Below are positions 46,173 to 56,709 of a DNA stretch of 64,000 bases, piece by piece (the stretch's first letter is position 1; every line of letters begins with the position of its first letter). Under the pieces are notes generated by a model. The model worked only from the letters and a program-made list of their open reading frames with translations, was not told the DNA's origin and searched no databases. The translations under genes and the position numbers were made by a program. The stretch is from Sphingomonas natans (lineage in GTDB: Bacteria > Pseudomonadota > Alphaproteobacteria > Sphingomonadales > Sphingomonadaceae): contig NZ_JAUOTP010000006.1 of assembly GCF_030546695.1 (NCBI RefSeq), forward strand, positions 62,001-126,000, read 5' to 3'.

Positions 46173-46439
46173 TCAGAAACCGGGGACGAGCACCCGCAGA
46201 ACGACGCTTACGCCGATCACTACCAACGCCGGTCCCACATAATTGGCAATCACGCGCAACGCCATCGCGCGCCGCTTGCGCAGCAGCTCCCCGGCGCGCC
46301 GCGCTTGGGCGATCTCGTCCGGAACCGGATCGAAGGCAGGGGCGAACCCGGCGAGCCGCAATTCCTCGCGGATCGAACAGGCAAGCTGATCCAGCTCATC
46401 CTCATAGGCTTCGGTCGGCTTGTAGGCAGACTCGCTCAT
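46173..46439 (-). CDS. Hypothetical protein with C-terminal membrane helix
   Basis: An 88-residue protein with a soluble, acidic N-terminal half (MSESAYKPTEAYEDELDQLA) and one C-terminal helix (YVGPALVVIGVSVVLRVLV). No family is recognised. The start at 46439 is the first ATG in a plausible composition, and the longer upstream frame reads through GC-biased sequence. It is convergent with the hydrolase gene. Confidence 0.6.
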   Translation of the reverse strand: MSESAYKPTEAYEDELDQLACSIREELRLAGFAPAFDPVPDEIAQARRAGELLRKRRAMALRVIANYVGPALVVIGVSVVLRVLVPGF

Positions 46440-46595
46440 GTGCAGCAGTGTCGCGCTTGATGGTCCGGCGCGCAATAGGCTTTGCACGGCAGACGCGACG
46501 CTGACGGGACGGCACGACGATGCAGGCAAATCGCAGCGGCAGCGGCATGACCGCCCGCAAGCACACTATCCGACGTCCAATTTCCGCCATGGAAA

Positions 46596-46672
<77 letters not shown>

Positions 46673-46732
46673 AGATAGGCCTTACCGGCGGAGCGGGCCA
46701 ACTAGGCAGCGCCCGCCCTGCTGTCAACGGGC

Positions 46733-47905
46733 TTATGCCGCGCCCGGCGGATCCGTCTGCGGATTGGTGAGCGTACCCTCCTCGAACAGGAAGCCGGCAA
46801 TGTCCGGCTTGCCTGCCGAGGCGAGCACGGTCTTGGTGATGATCAGCAGCGGCACCGCCAGCAGCGCGCCCGCCGCACCCCATACCCAGCCCCAGAAACT
46901 CAGCGCGACGAGAATCAGCAGCGGATTGATCGTCAGCCGCCGTCCCACGAGCGTCGGCGTGATCATGTTCGCCTCGATCATGTGGCAAACCACGAATATC
47001 AAGGGCGGGAACAGCGCGTACCAGGCGTCCTTGAAGCTCATAAGTGCGCCCAGCGCGAGCAGCAGGGCCGCCATGATCGGGCCGAGATAGGGCATGTAAT
47101 TGAAGAGCGCGACGATCCCGCCCCACATCAAAGGCGTCGGCAGGCCGATGATCCACAGGCCCAGCGCCACGAGCAGCCCGAGCGAGATATTGATGATCGT
47201 GATCGTCGAGAGATAGGCCGAGGTCCGGTCCACCATCTCCTGGATCACGCGCGCCGTCGCCATAGCGCTCGAGAAGCTGCCCCGGCTCGTGATCGTCTGG
47301 CGGCGCAAGCGCGTCCAGCCGGACAGGAAGAAGAAGACGACGAGGATCGCGAAAAACGCCTCGATGATCGCCACCGGCGCGGATGTCGCAACGATGTCGA
47401 TCAGCGAACTGGGCTGCTGCACGGTCACCGTCCGCGCACCGCCCGAGCTGCGCATGAACGTCGCCGACGTATCGCTGATGAACCGGTCGAGGCTTGAATA
47501 AAGGTCGAGGATCGGGCGCAGATTGTGGCGGATCCGCCCGATCCGCTCGGGCAGCACCGCGAACCAGCCCGCCGCCGGCACCACGATCGCGGCGATCGCG
47601 GCATTAGCGATGGCGAGGAAGGTCGCGATGCAGAGGAACGCAGCGAGTCCCGAGGGGATGCCGCGCCGCTCCAGCCACTCCAGCATCGGCACGAGCGCGA
47701 TCGCGATGACGAGCGCGGCGGTGATCGGCAGGAAGAAGGAGGCGCCCGCCTGCAGCGCGAACGGCAAGGCGAGAAGCAGGCCGAGCCCGAGGAACAACGC
47801 GATCGCAGCAAGCAGCCTGTCGCGCCGCAGCGACTCGCTCTCGCGCGACGTCATGGCGCTCTTGATCAGTTGCAGAAGTCCCGAATTGCCCCCGTCGTCC
47901 ACCAT
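46733..47905 (-). CDS. AI-2E family transporter (PerM/DUF20)
   Basis: An inner-membrane protein of the AI-2E exporter/PerM superfamily, 390 residues with about eight helices. The conserved central part has IINISLGLLVALGLWIIGLPTPLMWGGIVALFNYMPYLGPI, and the C-terminus carries LLILVALSFWGWVWGAAGALLAVPLL. Family members are implicated in autoinducer-2 or ion export, but the substrate here is unknown. It is monocistronic and divergent from the SleB-like gene. Confidence 0.92.
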   Translation of the reverse strand: MVDDGGNSGLLQLIKSAMTSRESESLRRDRLLAAIALFLGLGLLLALPFALQAGASFFLPITAALVIAIALVPMLEWLERRGIPSGLAAFLCIATFLAIANAAIAAIVVPAAGWFAVLPERIGRIRHNLRPILDLYSSLDRFISDTSATFMRSSGGARTVTVQQPSSLIDIVATSAPVAIIEAFFAILVVFFFLSGWTRLRRQTITSRGSFSSAMATARVIQEMVDRTSAYLSTITIINISLGLLVALGLWIIGLPTPLMWGGIVALFNYMPYLGPIMAALLLALGALMSFKDAWYALFPPLIFVVCHMIEANMITPTLVGRRLTINPLLILVALSFWGWVWGAAGALLAVPLLIITKTVLASAGKPDIAGFLFEEGTLTNPQTDPPGAA

Positions 47906-48201
47906 TCGTCCCCTTGGCGACAGAGCTAGCGCGGGCCGCCCGGAATTTCGATCGAAATAAGCGGCTAAGCAGGCCTTCTTGCCATGTTTTGCTGCAAATC
48001 GTCGAATTTCGGTTCCGCGGTTCGTCCCGGTATCGTCACAATTCGTCGTGGATCGTTTGACGAATCGCCGAGGGTTAACAAACTGGCGGGCATCCGGTCA
48101 GGCGACGAGCGTTTTTCGGCTCCTGTACACGACGTAAAATTCGCGAGCGCAGCCAAGGTTTCGGCAGCGTGGGCGGTTTCGCGCATGCACAAGAGTATTC
48201 A
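47906..48201. other. Divergent intergenic region
   Basis: 296 bases with no supported ORF. It contains a perfect 14-bp palindrome ATTTCGATCGAAAT at 47945-47958, a possible operator. The part near 48070-48130 is less GC-rich and probably holds the promoter of the hydrolase gene. Confidence 0.5.
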
Positions 48202-48777
48202 ATGCACGCCATCCGGCGCACGTTCGTTGTTTCCGCTGGCGCGCTGATTGCCGCTGCGGTCGTGATTCTTCCCGCCAGCACCGGTCTTGCCGCAGAGCGC
48301 GTCCCGATGCTGAGCTACGATTTCACCGGCATGGCTCCCTCCGCCCCGATAGCGCAGGATGCTGCCCCCGCCGAAACCTCCACCCCGGTTGTCCAGCCCG
48401 TCGCGCAGTTCGACGAGGCGTCGGTCACCTGCCTCGCCAAGGTCGTCCACCACGAGGCGCGCAACCAGCCGCGCTCGGGCCAGGTCGCCGTCGCGCAGAC
48501 GCTCGTCAATCGCATGAAGATCGGCGGCCGCTTCGGCAGCACGATCTGCGAGGTCGCGAACAAGCCCGGCCAATATTTCAAGATCGCCGCCTATCGCCCG
48601 CGTGAGGACGATACGTGGGAAGCCGCGCTCGATGTCGCACGCGACACGCTCAGCGGCGAAGAGAGCCCGGTCGTCCCCGGCGCGACCTTCTTCCGCGCCG
48701 CCTACAGCCCGCAGACGAGCTTCTTCCGCAGCCGCCAGCGCGTTGCCGCGGTCGGCGATCACGTCTTCTATCGGTAA
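48202..48777 (+). CDS. Cell wall hydrolase, SleB-like (Hydrolase_2)
   Basis: A 191-residue exported hydrolase. The signal peptide or anchor spans about 1-30. After a Pro-rich spacer the Hydrolase_2 domain begins near residue 77 with VTCLAKVVHHEARNQPRSGQ, including the catalytic-type Glu in HHEARN. QVAVAQTLVNRM and GATFFRAAYSPQTSFF follow. The probable action is on peptidoglycan glycan strands. Start 48202 is preferred because its N-terminus is a normal signal sequence. Confidence 0.9.
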   Translation: MHAIRRTFVVSAGALIAAAVVILPASTGLAAERVPMLSYDFTGMAPSAPIAQDAAPAETSTPVVQPVAQFDEASVTCLAKVVHHEARNQPRSGQVAVAQTLVNRMKIGGRFGSTICEVANKPGQYFKIAAYRPREDDTWEAALDVARDTLSGEESPVVPGATFFRAAYSPQTSFFRSRQRVAAVGDHVFYR

Positions 48778-48813
48778 GCCGTCACCCCGGCCCGGCCGGG
48801 GTGATCGACAGGC

Positions 48814-49434
48814 CTAGCGCGGATCGTCCCGGAACCGCGCCACAACCGTTGCATTCGCACCCGCCGCCTTCAGCGGCATCGCGAAGCTCCGCTCGATCGC
48901 CATCCGCGCCGCGTCGGCTGCGAGCCGCATCGGCAGCGCGTCGTGCGCCTGCGCGACGAGCTCGGCCTGGCCCGCCTTGCGATTGGCCGCGTCCAGTTCC
49001 TTCTCGGCATCGGTCAGCGTCATCAGCACGCCGCCCTGGCCATATTCGCGGATGGCGGTCAGATCGACCTCCGGTCCTTCCAATTCGATCGGCGGCAGCG
49101 TCACGGTCAGCGTCCGCGTCGCGCCGTTCCACGTCAAATCGCGGTCGCGCAGCTTCGCCAGATCGATCGAATAACGGACGAGCCCCGGCATGATCAGCGT
49201 CTTGCGCGCCGAGAAGCCGAACTTGCTCTCCTCGGCGGTCACCACCGCCACGAACCGCGCGGCGAACGGCACGAGCCGGTTCTGCTGGCGCACCGCCTGC
49301 AGGCTCGCGCGCGCGACCGTGGACGGATCGCTCTCGAACATGTGCCGCAGCCGCCAGCCGACACCGACATAGAGCAGCCCCACGATCCCGGCGATGAGGA
49401 TGGCGCCGCCCACGGCGCGCAGGACCGGGCGCAT
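48814..49434 (-). CDS. DUF4230 family protein
   Basis: A 206-residue protein with one N-terminal membrane helix (about 9-27) and a soluble domain of the DUF4230 type: LVPFAARFVAVVTAEESKFG, then ARKTLIMPGLVRYSIDLAKL. The function is unknown, and the fold would face the periplasm. The ATG at 49434 overlaps the MBL gene stop as ATGA. Confidence 0.85.
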   Translation of the reverse strand: MRPVLRAVGGAILIAGIVGLLYVGVGWRLRHMFESDPSTVARASLQAVRQQNRLVPFAARFVAVVTAEESKFGFSARKTLIMPGLVRYSIDLAKLRDRDLTWNGATRTLTVTLPPIELEGPEVDLTAIREYGQGGVLMTLTDAEKELDAANRKAGQAELVAQAHDALPMRLAADAARMAIERSFAMPLKAAGANATVVARFRDDPR

Positions 49435-50291
49435 CAGGCCGCCACCAGCCAGTGATCGCCATCGCGCCACACGGCGTCGCGCGATTCCAGATCGATCAGA
49501 TGCGCCTGCACCGATCGCCCGGCCGCGCCGATAAGTCTCGTGTCGAGGCCGACATACATACGCGCCACCATGTCCGGGATCGTCTGCGGGCCATCGCCCA
49601 GCAGCTTGAGTATCTGGTTTTCGCGGCCCTTGCGGTGCCCGGCAAGATGACGAACGAAGCGTTGCGGCTGTTCCACGCTCTCGCCGTGCGCCGGATAATA
49701 GATGCGATCGTCGCGCTCCATCAGCTTGGCGAGGCTCGCCATATAATCGCCCATGTCCCCGTCCGGCGGCGAGACGACGCTCGTCGACCAGCCCATCACA
49801 TGATCGCCCGTGAACAGCGCCCCCGCCTCCGGCAGCGCGAAGCAGATATGGTTGGAGGTGTGGCCGGGCGTCGCCACCGCCTCCAGCGTCCAGCCTTTGC
49901 CCGCGAGCGTCTCGCCGTCCGACAGGATCCGATCGGGCCGATAAGCGATGTCGAAGGCGGCATCCGCGCGCGGCCCATCGTCGATGAGCGCGAGCGGCGG
50001 ACAGCCGATGATCGGCGCGCCTGTCGCCGCCTGAAGCGGCCGGCTCCCCGGGCTGTGATCGCGATGCGTGTGGGTGCACAGGATCGCCATGATCCGCTCG
50101 CCTGCGGTCGCCGCCAGGATCGCGGCGAGATGCTCGGCATCCTCCGGCCCCGGATCGATCACCGCCACCTCGCCTCGGCCGACGATATAGGTCTGCGTGC
50201 CCGTAAAGGTGAAAGGCGAGGGATTGGGGGCGAGCACGCGCCGGATCAAAGGGTGCAAGGTCTCGGCGACGCCGGTCGTCTGTTCGGGCAT
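49434..50291 (-). CDS. MBL-fold metallohydrolase, LACTB2-like
   Basis: A 285-residue metallo-beta-lactamase-fold hydrolase. The metal motif reads THTHRDHSPG (HxHxDH), with further ligands in TPGHTSNH, FTGDHVMG and PAHGE. The C-terminal winged-helix-like tail (ILKLLGDGPQTIPDMVARMY) is typical of the LACTB2 branch, whose members hydrolyse thioesters or RNA. It starts 45 bp after the DUF2891 stop on the same strand and is coupled to DUF4230. Confidence 0.88.
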   Translation of the reverse strand: MPEQTTGVAETLHPLIRRVLAPNPSPFTFTGTQTYIVGRGEVAVIDPGPEDAEHLAAILAATAGERIMAILCTHTHRDHSPGSRPLQAATGAPIIGCPPLALIDDGPRADAAFDIAYRPDRILSDGETLAGKGWTLEAVATPGHTSNHICFALPEAGALFTGDHVMGWSTSVVSPPDGDMGDYMASLAKLMERDDRIYYPAHGESVEQPQRFVRHLAGHRKGRENQILKLLGDGPQTIPDMVARMYVGLDTRLIGAAGRSVQAHLIDLESRDAVWRDGDHWLVAA

Positions 50292-50336
50292 GCGCCGGAT
50301 GTGGCATCGCCCCGCGCGGATGTGAAGGGCGACGGC

Positions 50337-51329
50337 TTACGCCGTCAGCGCCAGCAGGGCGAAGGTCGCGAGCCAATGCTCGCCGGCATAATCGCCGGAA
50401 ATATGAGGCATCGCCGTCACGAAATGAAAGTCCGCCGCCTCCAGCGCCCGCGCGGAGGCCGGATGGTCCGGTCCCAGCCGCCCCGCCAGAGTCCGCCAGC
50501 ACCAGGCGCGGCTCAGGTTGAGGCCGTCGAGATGCGCGATCTTCGGATCGGTACGGTCGTGGACGAAGGCCGGCGTGAACAAGGTCGCGGGCTCGCCGTG
50601 CGCGACATCGGGCAGGAAGGCATCGAACCAAGCGCGAAAGGCGCCCGGCTCGAGCAGTTCGGACATGAGCAGCGCCTCACACAAGGTGCCGGACAGGAAA
50701 TCGTCGCCCGCCGGCTCCCACGCCTGCGCCGCCCGGTCGCCGCTATACCAGCCGATGGCCTTGTCGCGGATCAGATCGAGCAGGGCCCGGTCATATTCGC
50801 GCGCCCAGCGTGAGGCGTGGATCAGCGCGAAGGCGCTGTTGCCGTGCGCGCCGACGCGCAGCGGATAGGTCAGCTTCGACAGATAGGTTCCGAAGCGGGT
50901 GGCGAAGGCGGACGCGAGCGGCGCCAGGGCATCGCCCCAGCCGCTCGGATGGCGCGCGGCCTCCTGGTGCAGAGCGAGCAGCCAAGCCCAGCCATAAGGC
51001 CGCTCGAAGCCGGCCGAGAGCGGGCGTGCCAGATACGCCAGTTCCCCCGCCACTTTCTCCGGCACCAGCATCTCGTCCGCCCGCGCGCGGATCAGCCCGG
51101 CTTCGTACGTGTCCGGATGGAGCCGCGCTACCGTTAGCAACTGCCACCAGCCATGGACGCAGCTGTGCCAATCGAAACTGCCGTGGAAGATCGGGTGGAG
51201 CACGCGCGGCAGCACTGCGTCCTTGTCCTCCAGCATGACGTGGTCGAGCTTGTAGGGATATTGCCGGCCGATATGGCCGAGCGTCAGGCGGGCGAAGGCG
51301 GCGGCGGTCTCGGGCGTCAGCGGGATCAT
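50337..51329 (-). CDS. DUF2891 family protein
   Basis: A 330-residue soluble protein, probably an all-helical barrel. Conserved-looking features are HPIFHGSFDWHSCVHGWW, RPYGWAWLLAL, RVGAHGNSAFAL and the paired aromatic-acid motifs. It is unlike any known enzyme but has the look of a glycosidase-type toroid. It overlaps DUF979 as ATGA and sits in the 5-oxoprolinase operon, suggesting a role in that pathway. Confidence 0.85.
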   Translation of the reverse strand: MIPLTPETAAAFARLTLGHIGRQYPYKLDHVMLEDKDAVLPRVLHPIFHGSFDWHSCVHGWWQLLTVARLHPDTYEAGLIRARADEMLVPEKVAGELAYLARPLSAGFERPYGWAWLLALHQEAARHPSGWGDALAPLASAFATRFGTYLSKLTYPLRVGAHGNSAFALIHASRWAREYDRALLDLIRDKAIGWYSGDRAAQAWEPAGDDFLSGTLCEALLMSELLEPGAFRAWFDAFLPDVAHGEPATLFTPAFVHDRTDPKIAHLDGLNLSRAWCWRTLAGRLGPDHPASARALEAADFHFVTAMPHISGDYAGEHWLATFALLALTA

Positions 51330-52252
51330 CGGAAGGCCATCCAGTAGAGAATGAATATGTTGGCGATCCACAGCAGGATCGCCGTCGGCGCCTGCGCACG
51401 GATCACCGCGTAGCGATCGGAGAGGTTGAGGAGACCGACGGGCACGATGTTGAAATTGGCGGCCATCGGCGTCAGCAGTGTCCCGCAGAAGCCCGCCAGC
51501 ATGCCGAGCGCGGCTACCGCCGCGGGATGGCCGTGATGCGCGTGGATCAGCAGGGGCAGGCCGACCGCGGCGGTCATCACCGGGAAGGCGGCGAAGGCAT
51601 TGCCCATCGCCATCGTCAGCAAGGCCATGCCCCCCATATAGACGATCACCGCCGCGATCAGATTGTCGCCGGGGATCAGCCCGCCGAGCAGCCCACCCAT
51701 CGTCTCGCCGAGGCCGGCAGCGGCGAATAAGGCGCCGAGCGCCGCCAGCATCTGCGGCAGCACCGCCGCCCAACCGACCGAGTCCATCAGGCGCACGCCC
51801 TCCTCCAGCGGGGCGATCACGGGCGGGCGGAAGAACCACGCGGCCAGCCCGAGCGCCGTGATCGCGGCGACGGTCAGCGCGACGAGCGTCGCCTGTTTGG
51901 GATCGACGAGCGAATGCATCGCCTTGAACAGGAAGGTGCCGCCGATCGTGATCGCGGGCACGGCGAGTGCGGGGACGAACAGGCGATTGCCGTAGCGCGC
52001 GGCGCCGGCGAGCTTCTGCTCGGGCGTGACGACGGACGGCGCCGGACGACGGATGCCGATAGTGGCGACCGCGACGAGCGCGAGGACGAGCACGCCATTG
52101 CCGACATCGCCGATCCGGTCGCCGGCCAGAAAACTCAGCGCCAGCAAGGCCCACATCGCGCCGTTCGGCCAGCGGCGCCGCGCCAGAGACCAGGCGGCGA
52201 AGCCCGCGAACATCATGCCCGCGACCGTATAAGGGAAGCCGGTCGAGATCAT
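51326..52252 (-). CDS. DUF979 family permease subunit
   Basis: A 308-residue integral membrane protein with about ten helices, ending in NIVPVGLLNLSDRYAVIRAQAP and WIANIFILYWM. DUF979 always travels with DUF969, and both are found near pyroglutamyl peptidase or 5-oxoprolinase genes in other bacteria. The pair is therefore proposed to import 5-oxoproline. The start overlaps the DUF969 stop (ATGA). Confidence 0.88.
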   Translation of the reverse strand: MISTGFPYTVAGMMFAGFAAWSLARRRWPNGAMWALLALSFLAGDRIGDVGNGVLVLALVAVATIGIRRPAPSVVTPEQKLAGAARYGNRLFVPALAVPAITIGGTFLFKAMHSLVDPKQATLVALTVAAITALGLAAWFFRPPVIAPLEEGVRLMDSVGWAAVLPQMLAALGALFAAAGLGETMGGLLGGLIPGDNLIAAVIVYMGGMALLTMAMGNAFAAFPVMTAAVGLPLLIHAHHGHPAAVAALGMLAGFCGTLLTPMAANFNIVPVGLLNLSDRYAVIRAQAPTAILLWIANIFILYWMAFR

Positions 52253-52908
52253 CGCGCACGCCGCCGCTGTCGATCGATCAGCATCAGCCTGCCGCCGTGG
52301 ATCAGGAAGGCGCAGATCGCGCTCGGGATCGCCCAGACCGACAAGGCGAGAGGCTCGAGCTGGATACCATATTGTTCGAGAAAGCCCTTCATCAGCAGGA
52401 TCGATCCGATCGCGATGAACACATCCTCGCCGAAGAAGAGCGCGATATTGTCGGTCGCCGCCGCCAGCGCGCGGACCTTCTCGCGCTCGGGCTCGATCAT
52501 CGTGCCGGCCGGATCCGCCGCGGCCTCGGCCATCGGCGCGACGAGCGGGCGCACGGTCTGCGGGTGGCCGGCGATCGAGACGAGGCCGAGCCCGGCCGAG
52601 AGCTGGCGCAGCAGCATATAGCCCGCTAGCAGCCGCCCGAGCGATAGCCCGCGCATCCCCGCGACCAGCGCGCGGGCGCGCTCCTGCAGGCCATTCCGCT
52701 CCAGCAGCCCGATCAGTGGCAGCACGACATAGACGACGGTCACGAAGCGGTTGCCGTTGAAGGCCTTGCCGAACGCGGCGAGAATCGCAATCGGCGCCAT
52801 GCCCGCCGCCAGCCCCGTGATCGCGGCAGCGACCGCGACGACCAGCAAGGGCTGGAGCCGCAGCAGGAAGCCGATCAGAATCACCGCAAGCCCGGCGAGT
52901 GCGATCAT
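52249..52908 (-). CDS. DUF969 family permease subunit
   Basis: A 219-residue membrane protein with about five helices and [28 protein letters not shown] as a conserved segment. It is the partner of DUF979 in a putative two-part permease. The ATG at 52908 overlaps the 5-oxoprolinase stop (52905-52908), which couples uptake to degradation at the translation level. Confidence 0.88.
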   Translation of the reverse strand: MIALAGLAVILIGFLLRLQPLLVVAVAAAITGLAAGMAPIAILAAFGKAFNGNRFVTVVYVVLPLIGLLERNGLQERARALVAGMRGLSLGRLLAGYMLLRQLSAGLGLVSIAGHPQTVRPLVAPMAEAAADPAGTMIEPEREKVRALAAATDNIALFFGEDVFIAIGSILLMKGFLEQYGIQLEPLALSVWAIPSAICAFLIHGGRLMLIDRQRRRAR

Positions 52909-55900
52909 GCGCGCGGTCCATCCGTTTGCCCTGAGCTTGTCGAAGGGCCGTCCTTCTTTGAGGACGGAGACAAAAAGGACGGTACTTCGACAAGCTCAGC
53001 ACGAACGGGAGGGAAGTGCGGGTTCCCATAACCCCCGCCCCCCGGCGTCTCGATCACGAACGCATCGCCCGCCTCGAGCTCCGCCGCACCCGTCGATCCC
53101 AGCGTCTCGATCGTCCCGTCCGCCCGCTCGACCCAGTTGCGCCCGAGTCCGCCATCCACGCCGCCGGCCAGCCCGAACGGCGGCACGCGCCGGCGATTGG
53201 CGAGGATGCCCGCCGTCATCGACTCGCGGAAGCGGACTCGGCGCCGCGCGCCATCACCGCCCGCCCACTGCCCTGCCCCGCCCGATCCTTCACGGATCGA
53301 GAACTCTTCGAGGATCACCGGAAAGCGCGTCTCCAATATCTCGGGATCGGTCAGGCGGCTGTTGGTCATATGCGTCTGGACGACGTCCGCGCCGCCAAAG
53401 CCCGGCCCCGCGCCCGATCCGCCCGCGATCGTTTCATAATATTGGCGGCGCGCATCGCCGAAGGTGAAGTTGTTCATCGTCCCCTGCGCCCCCGCCATTG
53501 CCCCGAGCGCGCCGAACAGGGCATCGGTGACGACTTGGCTCGTCTCGACATTGCCGGCGACGACCGCGGCGGGAAAACGCGGCTTGAGCATCGATCCTTC
53601 GGGGACGATGATCGTAATCGGCGCGAGGCAGCCGTCGTTCATCGGGATCGGCTGATCCACCAGCGTCCGGAAGACGTAGAGCACGGCGGCACGCGTGATC
53701 GATCGGGGCGCGTTGAAATTGGTTGGGCGCTGCGCGCTGGTGCCGGTGAAATCGACGGTCGCACTGCGAGCCGCCCGATCGATCCGGATCGCGACCCGAA
53801 CCACGGCGCCATCGTCCATCTCATAGGCGAAGTCGCCATCGTCCAGCCTCCCGAGCAAGGCGCGCACCGCTGTCTCGGCATTGGCGTGGACATGGCCCAT
53901 ATAGGCCGTGACGACCCCGCGCCCATAATCCGCGACCATCCGCGCGAGCCCGTCCGCGCCGCGCACGCAGGCGGCGATCTGCGCCTGCAGATCGGCGATG
54001 TTGCGATCGGGATCGCGCGCCGGCCACTCGCCCGATCCGAGCAAGGCGCGAACCTCCTCCTCGAGGAAGCGCCCCTCTTCCACGATCAGCATATTGTCGA
54101 TCAGCACGCCTTCCTCGCGCACGTCCGTGCTGTCGGGCGGGACCGACCCGGGGCAGATCCCGCCCACATCCGAATGATGCCCGCGCGCCGCGACAAAGAA
54201 AGTCGGCGCGTCGCTGCCCGCGCTGAACACGGGCATGATCACCGTGATGTCGGGCAGATGCGTGCCGCCATCATAGGGCGCGTTGAGCGCATAGGCATCG
54301 CCGGGACGCAGGCCCCGCCCGTCGCGCCCCTGCGCACGCTTGTCGACGATCGCGCGGATGCTGTCGCCCATCGAGCCGAGGTGGACGGGCATGTGCGGCG
54401 CATTCGCGACGAGCGCGCCGCCAGCATCGAACAAGGCGCAGGAGAAATCGAGTCGCTCGCGGATATTGACCGACAGCGCGCTCGCCTGGAGCGCAGCGCC
54501 CATTTCCTCGGCCAGCGCCATGAACAGCCCGTTGAACAGCTCGATCCGCACCGGATCCGCCTCCGCGCCGATCCGGGCGACCGCGCGCGCGGTGGTCCGC
54601 TCGAGGATGAGGTTCGCGAACGCATCGACGCGCGCCGCCCAGCCCGCCTCGACGACGATCGTCGAGACCGGATCGAGGATCAACGCCGGGCCGGCGAGCG
54701 AGGCGCCCTCCGGCAAGGCTGCGCGATCGTGGATCGGCGCATCCCGCCACGCGCCCTCGCCGAAGATCGGCGCGGTCGCGATCGGCGCACCGAGATTGCC
54801 GGCAGGCGGCGGCGGCAAAGGCGGCACTGCCCCCGCTTCCTCCGCCAGCTCGATGCGGATCGATTCGAGGATCAGCGCCACATCGTCGGCATAGCCAAAG
54901 CGCTTGCGATATTGCGCGGCATAGCCGTCCCGCATCGCCTCGATCGGTCCGAACGGCAGATCGACCAGCCACTCGGAATTGGCGCGGCGGATGCGCGCGA
55001 CAAGATCGCGACGGCGCGCGGCGCCGAGCCCCGCTTCGTCCGCCTTCGCATCGGCCTCGGCGGCGATCCGGTGAGCGATGGCGACGAGATCGCGATCCCC
55101 GTCCAGCGACAGCCCGATGGTCTCCTCGTGGACCAGCCCCCGCGCAGCCAGCCCGATGCCATGCGCCGACAGCACCCCAGCCAGCGGATGGATCATCACC
55201 CGGTCCATTCCCAGCGCATCGGCGACGAGGCAACCATGCTGCCCGCCCGCCCCGCCGAAGCAAACGAGCGTATAGCGCGTCACGTCATGCCCCTGCTCGA
55301 TCGAGATCTTGCGGATCGCATTGGCCATGCTCGCGACGGCGATCCCGACCAATCCCTCGGCGAGCTCCTCGGCGGGCGGCGCGGTCATGCCGGCGGCGAT
55401 CATCTCCGCGCGCAGTTCCTCGATGCGCGCTGCGACCGCTTTCGCATCCAGCGGCTCGTCCCCGCTTGGCCCGAACACGCGCGGGAAGTGATCGGGGCGG
55501 AGCTTGCCGAGCGCGACGTTGCAATCGGTGACCGTCAGTGGCCCGCCGCGGCGATAGGCGGCCGGCCCGGGGATCGCACCCGCCGAGGCCGGGCCGACCG
55601 TCAAACGCCCGCCCGCCAGCGAACAGATCGATCCGCCTCCCGCCGCGACTGTATGGATGCGGAGCATTGGCGCCCGGATCCGCGCGCCCGCCACCACGGT
55701 CTCGTCCTGGCGCTCGAACGTGCCGGCATAATGCGAGACGTCGGTGGAGGTGCCGCCCATATCGAAGCCGATGATGCGATCGAACCCGGCCTCCTCTGCC
55801 GTCCGCACCATGCCGACGATCCCGCCTGCCGGTCCGGACAGGATCGCGTCCTTGCCCGAAAAGGCCGCCCCGTCCGCCAGCGCGCCGCTGGACTGCATGA

Positions 55901-56597
55901 ACAAGGGCCGCACCCCGCCTAGCGCGCCCGTCACCTCGGCGACGTAGCGCCCCAGCACCGGCGACAGATAGGCGTCCGCCACCGTCGTATGCCCGCGCCC
56001 GATCAGCCGGATCAACGCGCCGACCCGGTGGCTGACCGAAATCTGCGCGAAGCCCGCCTCCGCCGCCAGCGTCGCCAGCCGCGCCTCGTGGGCCGAGTGG
56101 CGATAGCCGTGCACCAGCACGATCGCGACCGAAACGATCCCCGCCGCACGCGCCTCGGCCAGCGCCGCGCGTGCACCGGCCTCGTCGAGCGGCAGCAGCA
56201 CGTCGCCCTCGGCCGTCACCCGCTCGTCCACCTCGGCGACCCGCGCATAGAGCGGCGCCGGCTTGACGATCGCCTTGGCGAACAGCTCGGGCCGATCCTG
56301 ATAGCCGATCGCCAGCGCATCGCCGAAGCCGCGCGTGATCAGCAGAAGCGTCGCCTCGCCCCTGCGCTCAAGCAGCGCATTGGTCGCGATGGTGGTGCCA
56401 ATGCGCACCTCGATCGGCGGCAAGGCCCCCTCGCTTACCCCGGTCAGCCGCCTGATCCCCTCGACCGCCGCGTCCGCATAAGCCGATGGATTTTCGGAGA
56501 GCAATTTTGCCGTCACCAGCCGTCCCTCGGGATCGACGCCGACGATATCGGTGAAGGTGCCGCCGCGATCGACGGCGAATCGCCAGCAGTCGCTCAT
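52905..56597 (-). CDS. oplaH: 5-oxoprolinase (HyuA-HyuB fusion)
   Basis: ATP-dependent hydrolysis of 5-oxo-L-proline to glutamate. The 1230-residue single chain joins a HyuA-like ATPase half (about 1-680: [37 protein letters not shown]) and a HyuB-like half (about 690-1195: [35 protein letters not shown] at its end). The last about 35 residues (after YGNPHFPP) are encoded by a family 2 palindrome and look like an accidental extension. It heads the operon with DUF969, DUF979, DUF2891, MBL and DUF4230, and is divergent from moaA. Confidence 0.94.
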   Translation of the reverse strand: MSDCWRFAVDRGGTFTDIVGVDPEGRLVTAKLLSENPSAYADAAVEGIRRLTGVSEGALPPIEVRIGTTIATNALLERRGEATLLLITRGFGDALAIGYQDRPELFAKAIVKPAPLYARVAEVDERVTAEGDVLLPLDEAGARAALAEARAAGIVSVAIVLVHGYRHSAHEARLATLAAEAGFAQISVSHRVGALIRLIGRGHTTVADAYLSPVLGRYVAEVTGALGGVRPLFMQSSGALADGAAFSGKDAILSGPAGGIVGMVRTAEEAGFDRIIGFDMGGTSTDVSHYAGTFERQDETVVAGARIRAPMLRIHTVAAGGGSICSLAGGRLTVGPASAGAIPGPAAYRRGGPLTVTDCNVALGKLRPDHFPRVFGPSGDEPLDAKAVAARIEELRAEMIAAGMTAPPAEELAEGLVGIAVASMANAIRKISIEQGHDVTRYTLVCFGGAGGQHGCLVADALGMDRVMIHPLAGVLSAHGIGLAARGLVHEETIGLSLDGDRDLVAIAHRIAAEADAKADEAGLGAARRRDLVARIRRANSEWLVDLPFGPIEAMRDGYAAQYRKRFGYADDVALILESIRIELAEEAGAVPPLPPPPAGNLGAPIATAPIFGEGAWRDAPIHDRAALPEGASLAGPALILDPVSTIVVEAGWAARVDAFANLILERTTARAVARIGAEADPVRIELFNGLFMALAEEMGAALQASALSVNIRERLDFSCALFDAGGALVANAPHMPVHLGSMGDSIRAIVDKRAQGRDGRGLRPGDAYALNAPYDGGTHLPDITVIMPVFSAGSDAPTFFVAARGHHSDVGGICPGSVPPDSTDVREEGVLIDNMLIVEEGRFLEEEVRALLGSGEWPARDPDRNIADLQAQIAACVRGADGLARMVADYGRGVVTAYMGHVHANAETAVRALLGRLDDGDFAYEMDDGAVVRVAIRIDRAARSATVDFTGTSAQRPTNFNAPRSITRAAVLYVFRTLVDQPIPMNDGCLAPITIIVPEGSMLKPRFPAAVVAGNVETSQVVTDALFGALGAMAGAQGTMNNFTFGDARRQYYETIAGGSGAGPGFGGADVVQTHMTNSRLTDPEILETRFPVILEEFSIREGSGGAGQWAGGDGARRRVRFRESMTAGILANRRRVPPFGLAGGVDGGLGRNWVERADGTIETLGSTGAAELEAGDAFVIETPGGGGYGNPHFPPVRAELVEVPSFLSPSSKKDGPSTSSGQTDGPRA
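52921..53009. repeat. Palindromic repeat, family 2, inside oplaH 3' end
   Basis: Outer ends TCCGTTTGCCCTGAGCTTGT and CAAGCTCAGCACGAACGG are imperfectly complementary. The repeat lies within the coding frame and supplies the C-terminal tail of OplaH, stopping 13 bp before the DUF969 start. Confidence 0.85.
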
Positions 56598-56709
56598 CGC
56601 GCGTGATCGGCCGGAAAGTGTCGCATCCAGCGACGATGACCGCGCGGAACGCGACGCGCAACCGCGCCCTGCCCTTGCCGCCGCCCCCCGCCCGCCCTAG
56701 CTACCGGGC

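Noticed and set aside
53016-55922. A 968-codon plus-strand ORF
   Set aside because: It is entirely antisense to oplaH, whose conserved motifs span the region. Its composition is Arg/Asp/Ala-rich without domains.
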